Shown piece by piece: positions 56,095 to 64,000 of a stretch of DNA of 64,000 nt (positions within the stretch are counted from its first letter, which is position 1; every line of letters begins with the position of its first letter). Location of the stretch: positions 95,056,991-95,120,990 of the forward strand of contig OZ035961.1 in assembly GCA_964034945.1 (NCBI GenBank), given 5' to 3'. The DNA is from Chrysopilus asiliformis (lineage: Eukaryota; Arthropoda; Insecta; Diptera; Rhagionidae). Under the pieces are notes generated by a model, which did no database searches, was not told the DNA's origin, and saw only the letters and a list, made by a program, of their open reading frames with translations. Both the position numbers and the translations under genes were made by a program.

Positions 56095-56705
56095 ATTGGA
56101 AATAAAAATGATCTACACCATGGTGTTAGGGATGACAAAAGATTTTGATTTCCGCATGTCAGTGCGTGTGTCTGTCCGTCTGTCCGTCGGTGAACACCAT
56201 AACTTTCGAAAGAATTGAGCTAGAGACTTGAAATTTTGTACAGTTGCGTTTCTCGTAAATAGCAAGGCTATGCTCTACGAGCAAAATTGGACAATTCTTC
56301 CCCCTCCCTTATACAAACAAAATTGTTTTTTTTACAATTTTCTCGAAAACGGTGAGTAATATCGAAGAATTTATAGACGTAAAATGTGTTTAGAAAAGGA
56401 TTTTGCATATATAACTCATCCATACATCAAAATCCAATATTGGACTTCTCTCCCATACAAATGGAATTCTTTTTTCCTGTCTTCTCGAAAACTGTGCATC
56501 GCATCGAAAAATTTGTGAAGATGAAATGTGTTTTGAATATTATTTTACATAAGTTATACATACATCAAAATCTAATCGGACCACTACTTCCTCCGTCTCC
56601 CATAGGAATTGATTTTTTTTCTATTTCCGCCACTCCTTCCCCCGTCCTCCATACATTTGAATTTTTTTTTCTATTGGTATTGAAAAATATATGCGGCTGC
56701 TGTGC
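56095..56705 (+). mobile_element. Helentron-like element, family 2, longest tandem copy
   Basis: GGAAATAAAAATGATCTACA, CCATGGTGTTAGGGATGACA, TGTGTCTGTCCGTCTGTCCG, core AACTTTCGAAAGAATTGAGC and about four units with CTTATACAAACAAAATTG, TTTCTCGAAAACGGTGAGTA, TTCTCGAAAACTGTGCATCG and TACATCAAAATCTAATCGG. Begins 48 bp after family 3 copy 2. Confidence 0.85.
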
Positions 56706-59168
56706 ATGTTTTTAATTATTTTCTGCGGCGCATTTATTTTTATTGGCATTTTTACAATTTCCGTTGCGGTTATTTGTGGAATGTAAAGAGTGTCAAAAAT
56801 TGAGTAAATGTTCGCTTGAAACTGTGTAGGTGTAGCTCTTAATTTAAATCAATGAGTCGGATTCGTTAACATAAATTTTGTCTGCGGCACACTTTTCTGA
56901 ATCCTTTATGGGTGTGGTGGGGTATAGCAGAAACGAAGGATTAAGAACCCGATATTTTGGCCGCTTACAGTCAATGGAATTTCAACAAAAGTAAGCAGAA
57001 TTGACCCATTGAATGACCAAAAATATGTGTGAAATTTCAATACTGTAACTCAAGTGGTTTTTAAGATATTTAACGCTTCGTTACTGTTATGGGTTATGTG
57101 ATATTCTACGACACTAACGAAGGGTTAATTTTTTTTCCTTGGTTGCCGCCCAAATCAAGTTATGTTCTAAATTAAAAAGTTGTTTCATCCACGTTGTTTC
57201 CGTGTATAATGTGTTGTCCACCTTGTCCACTGATAGCTTCCTGGATTGTCCCAAAGTACATGTGGTCACCCTATGTTTTTTTATGAAAGAATTGAGATTG
57301 ATTGAAGCGGGCAAAATTTTTGCTTTAGATCGAATTTGAGTATTCCCTTAACCAATTTTGTAGATAGCAGAGGAGGAGCATGAGAGGGAAGAGAGACTTA
57401 AACAAAAACTTCTTTTACTACAAAAATTAAAAAAAATTTACTTTCGGTAGGGCCAATCGCAAACTTTTCAATAATTTTTTTAGTTACAGTCGACAGACTT
57501 TTTTTTTAATAAAAAAAATGAACTTTTTTCCAAAAAGTCACGACTGTTGTTTCACTACCATAAAGAAACATACAAAAAATATTGTAAAAACAATAAATAT
57601 GATATTGTGTCAATTTTAAACACAAAAAAATATTATCATTTAACGAATTAACAGTAATTTTAAATGTTAACATTTGCCATTTAGTTTAATCGAGATAACA
57701 CCATTGCGAAGGTGATTTACATTAACTGAGGTGACCCCAAGTGTAATTTTGAATAAAAACTATTAACCCAAAAGGGTGGTTAACCAACACTAACCAGAAA
57801 TATCTTACACTTTATGCATAAGTACTGTGAAGTATTTAATTATGGAATGGTGTACATATTCAGCTACCTGCCGTTAAATCTCCGTTCTTCCATTTTGTCC
57901 CTAAATATCTACAGGACCAAAAACGACAACTATAAATTCTAAGCATATTCAAGTATTTTTGCTAAAAGCATAGCAAAGTTTAAGCATCTGCCCCTTCATT
58001 ATATCCGTATTCACGTGTAACTTCTCGCACTTACAACATCACCAACAAAATATAGATGCGAGTGAATCACTGGTGCTCTAAAGGTTGAAATCCTTAATTC
58101 GTCCAACTGTGTACTCATACTAGACGCGCTAAAATAATATATAGAAGTCTTTTTGGTTCATTGTTGCTATATGCTTCCATGAGCAGAGCATAATGTTTAT
58201 ATTCGTATAGTAAAGTTGGTTCATATTTAACTATGAGACTGAGTGCTGTGATGCATTAAACTTTATTCACACTTTGTCATAGGCACTGAACTACAAGTAG
58301 ATCCCGGCCCTCATTTTAACTAAATACCCCCTTGTCCTTTGTATGTAGTACCCATAGAGGCGGATTCTGGAAAAAAAAATCAGGCTTTAGACGTGTTCGC
58401 AGCCCAGATAAGTGTATTTAAATGCCAAAAGGATATTTTTGAGAATACGAAGTACGTATACCGAGTATGACCTCAGCCACCCGGAAAGCCCAAGCCTCAA
58501 AGGATCTCATTCTGTAGTCCATTATGCTAAAGTCACTGGCAATAAGGACAACAGCCGATCCGAGCCGAACCGTCTGTTGAACATTTTGTGAAAAATATAA
58601 TACGCTCAACATACAGCTTCAATATATATCCTGTGTATTTCCAGGGAAATGATCCTTGTTGCACACAACACGTACAAATTCATACTTTGAGCATAAATCG
58701 GATCCTTTTTTCTTTGTGGTACGGTCGACGCTGAACTTAGCTTATAGCGAATAAAATTTCAACAACGAGAAAAAAACTACTCGACTTGTTAGAGAAAAAT
58801 TAATGAAATTAACAGCGGAGCAATATTTGTACGTGAAATTATTTAAATATATAAAGTTTGTCTTTTGTTTGCCGGGCTTTGCAGTTTCAATTACGTATCC
58901 AGCCGACAAAGAAGCAAGTCTGCAATTTGATACGCGGTGAATTGTAGTTTGAAATGTTTTTTTCCGTAAAGCTAAAAGTGTTTTACTATAGTAGAGAATG
59001 TTATGCAAATTTACATTAATCATGGTGAAATAATTATGCGAAATAAATTTAGATTTCATGAAAATTTCTATCCATATTTATTAAACATGAAAAAAATTAT
59101 TTCTACAACAAAATTCATTACAAATATTACAAAATGCATTTAAAAAAAATGTACACCCTATATAAAAT
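56706..59168. other. No confirmed gene; exon candidate and hAT-like end word
   Basis: At 57262-57275 TGTGGTCACCCTATG is a right-end word like that of the hAT-like element at 37884. At 58462-58573 on the minus strand an acceptor-like TTTTTCACAAAATGTTCAACAG (split TTTTTCAC, AAAATGTTCAACAG) precedes a balanced open frame (TVRLGSAVVLIASDFSIMD, YRMRSFEAWAFRVAEVIL) that meets a donor CTCG|GTATACGTAC; this 112-nt segment could be an internal exon. Family unknown. Confidence 0.3.
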
Positions 59169-59913
59169 ACTAGCAGACCCTTCGTTGGCAGCTAAAAGTT
59201 TTTTGTATAAATTTTAGAATGCCAAAAAACCATTAATAACTTAAAAAGTTTTGGGAAAAAATGTTATCCTTACAGGACCTTCCGCTTCGAATTTTGAAAT
59301 TCCAATTCCAGATTCGTGATAAACAACCCTGAAAACCTCCCAAAGCCTGTTTTTGCGAGCAAAAATTGGAAAAAGGACATTTGCGTTATCCTTACAGGAA
59401 CTTCCGTTTCGAATTTTGCAAATCTAATACCGGATTCGTGATCAGCGACCCCAAAAACCCCCTTATGCCGATTTTTCCGAGGAAAAACGGGAAATAGGAT
59501 ATTTATCCTTACAGGATCTTTGGTTTCGAATTTTGAAAATCTAATACCGGATTCGTGATAAGCGATCCCAAAAACCCCATAATGCCGATGTGCCCCGGTA
59601 AAAATGGAAAAAAGGATATTTTCGTTATCCTTACAGGACCTTCCGTTTCGAATTTTAAAATTCCAACAACAGAGCCGTGATCAGCGACCCCAAAAACCTC
59701 ATAATGCAAATTTTTCCGGGGCAAAATGGGAAAAAAGGATATTTATGTTATCCTTTCAGGACCTTCCGTTTCGAATTTTGAAAATCTACATAGCTAAAAA
59801 CCTGCTCCCGGCAACGCAGATCATTTTGCGTAAAAATCGGTCCAGTAGTTTTTGAGTGTTGTAATCTCAAACAAACAGACAGACAGACAAACATCCATTT
59901 TTATATATATAGA
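59169..59913 (-). mobile_element. Helentron-like element, family 4 (CTAGT end), copy 2 with five tandem units
   Basis: Minus-strand 5' start TATATATATAAAAATGGATG, GTCTGTCTGTCTGTTTG, core CAAAAACTACTGGACCGATT, then about 4.5 units of ~120 bp (GGACCTTCCGTTTCG words at 59275, 59398, 59513, 59636, 59759), ending GCTGCCAACGAAGGGTCTGC-TAGT. Three or fewer units exist in the copy at 10518. Each unit holds ATTCGTGATCAGCGACCCCA and GATATTTGCGTTATCCTTAC. Confidence 0.9.
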
Positions 59914-60114
59914 TACAAGAACTTTAAAATGTCATAGAGTGGTCAACTCTCATTCACGGGAAACTTCTACATAATTTAACCCTTCTCGAAAATCTAAAAT
60001 TTTCCCAATATGAAGAAAACCCGAATGGATTTTCAATCTGGTTGGAGAATCCGCCAATGGTTTTGAAAGGGTTTCAACTCAAGATAATAGGCCCCCTCTA
60101 CCCTATATCTTTTT
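59914..60114. other. Short unassigned spacer
   Basis: Nothing recognised between two Helentron-like copies. Confidence 0.4.
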
Positions 60115-61888
60115 ATAACCGTATGGTGAAACCAAAAGGTATATTAGATTTTCCTTACCATTTGTAACGCCAAGATCCCGTTGTCACACACAAAAATGAA
60201 TTACACCAGTGTGTTTAGAATGATAAAAAAAGTTGAATTTAGCATCCCAACTAACAATTTTCGTCTCATAAGACTCTACTAGAGTCTTTTGAGAGTTTTC
60301 ATACAGAGCTATTTCACCCTTGTAGAATGCTACAACTGTTTTATGAGTGGCTCATGAGGCTTAAATGGCGCACTTATGAGAACTTTTTTTTATCTTATGA
60401 CAAGACATCAGTTCTTTTTGTAAGAGTCACGAAAGTCTCACAAGAACACTATTTGAATTCTAATGAGAGTTTATTGATATTCTCATAAAACTTTCATAAC
60501 AAGTACTTTAAAAAGAGAAGAGTATATAAAAATATCTAACCGGTTTTATTTTTGAAGAGTTAAAGTAATTTTTTAAAGAGTAAAAGTTATTTTTGAAGTG
60601 TTTATTTATTTTCGGATCCGGGTCATGTCTACGTTTGCGTATGATAATATTGTATTAGAATTTCATATGACATATATTTTAAATTCTATTTTTTCGGATA
60701 TATAGACAAAAATTATATGGGGAATGCAGTTTTACTGATAATATAACATATTTTACTTCGAAAAAAGGCGGAACCCCTCGAAAAAATCGAAAAAATGAGA
60801 TATATTATAAATCGGAAATATAATATGGAAAAATTAAATGTTTAATATAATTGATCAAACTGCTTCAATTGTTTTAATGCGTTTTTGTTTTTAAAGAAAA
60901 TAGCTTTTTGCAGTGTTATTAGGTCCTAATTTACATATATAAGCTGTTTTTGAAATTTCAAAGTTTTACTGTTAAAAAAGATCAAGGAAAAATATGGCGC
61001 TTGTTGACGAAGATTTATTTTAAGAATAAAATTCTACTAATAAGAACATAAGCTCGCGTTATGCGAGTTTAACTCTTTTATGTCTCATATAAGCATTTTA
61101 ACAAGTATTTTTATACTTAAACTTTTACAAGCGCGTTTTTATGAGAATCATACGATTTAACTGCTCATAACATTTTTATTTAAGATTTAAACTCTTTAAG
61201 TGTTAAAACTTTATAAAAAATATACAATGAGAACATAAGTTTTTAAAGGCTCGCTACAAGAGTTCAAAAATTGCCTTGCTATAAGCGTAAAAGATTCAGT
61301 AGCTCTAGTAGCGTCATACTCTTATAAAAAGAACGCTATCAGAAAAAATTAGAGTGTCATTACAAGAACTATGTTATGAGAGTATCCAGTGTGTTAAGAA
61401 AGTTTAATGAGAAGATTTCAAAATTCGTAAGAGTTTTGGTCTGGAGAGTTTGTTAGTTGGGATGTCCGTCCGTCCGTCCGTCCGTCCGTCCGTCTGTCCG
61501 TCTGTGGAGCGGATTGCGACCGCACGGATTGAGCTAGAGACTTGAAATTTTGCACAGATTCGTTTTTCGTAAAATGCAGGGCTTAGTTCGTTAATGGGCA
61601 AAAATGGACCATTAGGGTGGGGAGGGAGGGTACCTCACATACGAACGAAAACGTTTTTTGCGAATATCTCGAAAACGGTGCATCTTATCAAAAAAGTTCG
61701 AGAACAAAAGTTATTTAGAATATGATTCTACATGAAACTTCCATACATCAAAATCCGATTGGAATAAATTTTTAAAAATTTTATTGAAAAGTTTGACTTT
61801 AAAGTGGAATTTTGATACAACTGTTCGCCGTCCACTTGAATCACCATACGGGTTTCCAATCATTGCCAAATTGGCAATTATAGCTTTT
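60115..61888 (+). mobile_element. DINE-1/Helentron-like element (family 1), split by a TIR element
   Basis: 5' part 60115-60245: ATAACCGTATGGTGAAACCA, TTACCATTTGTAACGCCAAG, AATTACACCAGTGTGTTTAG. The 3' part starts at 61462: (GTCC)n array 61464-61505, core, TCACCATACGGG, and the hairpin ATTGCCA-AAT-TGGCAAT (61862-61878). Uninterrupted length would be about 560 bp. Confidence 0.9.
60246..61461. mobile_element. 1,216-bp non-coding TIR element with iterated CTCATAAGA-type words
   Basis: Left CCCAACTAACAATTTTC and right, reverse-complemented, CCCAACTAACAAACTCTC: 12 perfect bases. The interrupted repeat defines the borders exactly: ...GCAT | element | ATGTCCG... where uninterrupted copies read GCATGTCCG, giving a 2-bp AT target duplication. 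The interior has no frame of note but many variants of CTCATAAGA/TCTTATGAG in both orientations (60267, 60372, 60396, 60479, 61082, 61140, 61164, 61370) clustered in the first 300 and last 400 bp around a plain AT-rich centre. An AT duplication is reported for ISL2EU-type elements; assignment is tentative. Confidence 0.82.
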
Positions 61889-62070
61889 GTTATGTTTTTA
61901 TAACAAATTTAGCTACTTTACTTAATGGTAAAATTTACTATTTTGTGATTAAATTGACTATTTTTGTAGTTGAAATTAAGAATTTGATAATCGAAATTAA
62001 CTATTTCAGTAATAGTCCCGATTCACATTACAAAATAATTAAATTCATGATTTTTTCTCTGCGTTTATTT
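61889..62070. mobile_element. AT-rich fragment related to the CACTCAG element
   Basis: AATAGTCCCGATTCACATTA, CAAAATAATTAAATTCATGA and TTTTTTCTCTGCG are the inverted form of an AT-rich element end (CGCAGAGAAAAAATCATG) similar to the left end at 33521 (CACTCAGAGAAAAAATTGG). The same words follow the DINE-like copy at 16110. Borders unclear. Confidence 0.45.
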
Positions 62071-63235
62071 AGTAAATTTATTATACGGTAAATTTATTAT
62101 TTTTCTATCGCATAAAAGCGTTCAAGTGTTATGAACATTTTTATAAAGTGTTAAAGACGTAAAACCATTATTTTGTTGTAATAAACTAAAGCCCCTTTAT
62201 TTAAATAAAATTTTTGCAATCGTCTTTGTGGAAATATGACAAGTGTGGAATTCATAAAAAGCAATGCATATTCAGTGAGTCACGTGAACAACACAAATGC
62301 AAGGATTAAATACTATTCAGTGAGTTTTCAGCACGACTTATGCGGGAAGTTATGAATGCTTAACATACTATGGTTAAAAATTGCACACATGCGGCTAAAT
62401 TAACTGTACTTGAAAATTCTTGGCACTTTGCTAATTCCTGTATGCATAGCTAACATGATGGAAAGCTAAGAAAAGCTGAATTAACACACTCATCTTTATG
62501 TGCTGCATAAAAATGTGAATCATAAAAAGTGCGAAAAATTTATATAATGAAAAAAACAAATACTGAGGAAAATTTAATGTGATTATGGAGGTCCACGAAA
62601 ATATGGCAAAGAAAGTAGCCTTTCTGTAATCTGGATAATATTCTCCGTTAAGTATAAAGAGGAGATAGGTTTGTTGAATGGTAGATAAATGTGTGACTTT
62701 AAACGGAAGTGCTTTTTTTTTGTAGATTTCTTCCTCTATTTTCGCGGCTATTTTTCAGCTCTACAGCCCCCAGTATGAAATGACTTTCCTTCGTCTAATT
62801 TTACGGCTGGTAACTTCTTGTCGTGCAACATACATCATGCATGTAGTTTATGGATAATGTGGCTGAACATTCTAGGATTCATGATATCCTGAACCCATAG
62901 AATCCTTATAGCATCCTATATAAAGATGAGATACATACGTCAGAGTGTGATGGTAATGTGTCGTTGCGGTTTTTTCTCTTAATCATTATTACCGGAGTCA
63001 TGAATCTGGAAATGATGAAGTGTTGTTTTCAGCCACGTTACAATAATCAATCGGACTCAACATCATGCGTCTCCCACAGGACCATCTAACTTAAATAAAC
63101 AATTTGAATATTGTGATATTGTCTAAAGTATCAAATTTAAAATTTTTCCTGACTCTTATGGTAGTATTTAAAATATTTTTAGAGAAATTTGCAATAAACT
63201 TATCATGTAAAAATATCAGTTATGATTAATACAAA
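62071..63235. other. No confirmed gene; exon-like segment
   Basis: At 62759-62809 (+) a strong acceptor (TTCCTCTATTTTCGCGGCTA-TTTTTCAG) is followed by 51 nt open in phase 0 (LYSPQYEMTFLRLILRL) and a donor CTG|GTAACT. Such short segments arise by chance, so this is noted and not called. Confidence 0.3.
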
Positions 63236-63239
63236 ACTT

Positions 63240-63600
63240 TTCTCTACAATATTTAGTTTTGGGAAAAAATATGTGATAAATAACACCTTTTTTTAACATC
63301 TCAAGAACCGTTAAATATACATATGTAAAAACCGTTAAAGGAAAAATGCAGGAAATTATATTTTCTTTGAATTTTTTTTTATATTCATATTTGCCCAAAA
63401 GCGCAATTTCGGAAAATTTTTCAAAAAACTATTTTTTTTAAATGTGTTGAGTACCGTTAGAGACACGCAAAAAACGTTAAAAAAAAATTAAGAAAATTTG
63501 ATTTCCTTTAAGTTTGGTTTATTCAATTTTTCCCAAAAGTGCATTTTCGAAAAACTTAATTTTTTCAAAAAAATGCATGGGCAGTAGCCGTAATTGTTCA
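63240..63600 (-). mobile_element. Helentron-like tandem array, family 6, inverted
   Basis: Complement of the units at 21180: AAAACCGTTAAAGGAAAAA (63329), AACGTTAAAAAAAAATTAAG (63473), CATATTTGCCCAAAAGCGCA and TTTTTCCCAAAAGTGCATTT. Two to three units of about 145 bp. Confidence 0.7.
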
Positions 63601-63682
63601 AAAGTTGATAGAAAACTGCGATTTTCGTAAAACTTATTCACAAAAAATTTCAAGTTGCTAGATCAATGGTTTCTCGAGTTAT

Positions 63683-63919
63683 TTAACACTCTAACTGCCA
63701 CGTCAGTCAAAAAGACCTGACACCTAATTGTACACAACGGCCACAATGAAAATTATTAAAGTGTTCGCTGCAACCGCAACGATTTTTTGTAGTTGCACAC
63801 ATTTTATGGTGATAAAATAACATTTAGGTATAATTTTGTTTCAATTTTTTTTCTCTTAGTGCCTTTTTGACTGACAACTAAATATTCGAAAAAGACTTAA
63901 AACTGGCAGTTAGAGTGTT
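63683..63919. mobile_element. TTAA-flanked MITE, family C, copy 2
   Basis: Starts TTAACACTCTAACTGCCACG and ends AAACTGGCAGTTAGAGTGTT. The right flank reads CCC where copy 1 has AA, so the right TTAA is mutated. An extra CTGACAACTAA is present at about 63870 relative to copy 1 at 33272-33501, and the left-arm CACG is missing its right partner. Otherwise nearly identical. Confidence 0.9.
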
Positions 63920-64000
63920 CCCAAATAGCATTTTAAGCAGCAATTATGGTGTTTATCCCCATATTTCGTCACCATGCAAGTCGCGGCGATAAGCAATTTA

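Noticed and set aside
55756..56148. 130- and 120-codon ORFs on opposite strands
   Set aside because: Both follow a Helentron-like family 3 copy and run into family 2; the homologous copy at 21645 has no such frames intact.
62759..62809. 51-nt segment between a strong acceptor and a donor
   Set aside because: Open and in phase, but too short to distinguish from chance in a window of this size; noted in the feature list only as a remark.

Overview
This is eukaryotic, AT-rich, gene-poor DNA that I read as an insect genome, most probably a higher fly (Diptera, Schizophora). The main reason is a dispersed repeat with the DINE-1/INE-1 (Helentron-derived) layout: a TATACCC...GGGTATA 5' fold, a (GTCY)n microsatellite, a conserved 'GAGCTAGAGACTTGAAATTTTG' type core (written here only as a type) and a 3' hairpin. 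Further support comes from 49-64 nt introns with dipteran-like splice sites and from fossils of piggyBac, Tc1/mariner, pogo, hAT-like and Harbinger-like DNA transposons. I see no rRNA, tRNA, CRISPR or bacterial-type operon. Few reading frames exceed 110 codons, and those that do are mostly repeat-derived.

Layout. (1) 1-510: a small three-exon gene on + whose third exon runs into a Helentron-like fragment. (2) 0.5-5.1 kb: Helentron fragments and a 100-bp Harbinger-like MITE. (3) 5.2-9.3 kb: a 109-codon ORF of unknown function, then a nested cluster made of a TTAA MITE, a deleted mariner carrying a second TTAA MITE, and a full DINE-like copy with a long GTCY array. (4) 9.3-24 kb: further Helentron-like copies, a pogo/Tigger-like element with TA target duplication (14.5-15.6 kb), small hairpin repeats, and weak coding candidates. 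(5) 24.0-26.6 kb: a piggyBac element with TTAA ends, sub-terminal inverted repeats and a broken transposase, inserted at the edge of a Harbinger-like MITE. (6) 26.6-41 kb: Helentron fragments, TTAA MITEs, an AT-rich CACTCAG element, a TIR element with a possible MADF-like start, and a 733-bp hAT-like element with an 8-bp target duplication. (7) 41-59 kb: mostly unassigned DNA with TIR elements, a candidate 60-codon gene at 51.0-51.3 kb on the minus strand, and two near-identical-type Helentron copies. (8) 59-64 kb: a Helentron with about five 120-bp internal repeats, a DINE-like copy split by a 1.2-kb TIR element of unusual internal structure, and a second copy of a TTAA MITE.

The window therefore reads as a layered transposon graveyard between or within host genes. 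Nothing looks like an intact autonomous element. The nested insertions give a relative time order: the DINE-like copies and the Harbinger MITE are older than the TIR elements that interrupt or abut them. All identifications are by eye from sequence motifs; no database search was possible.
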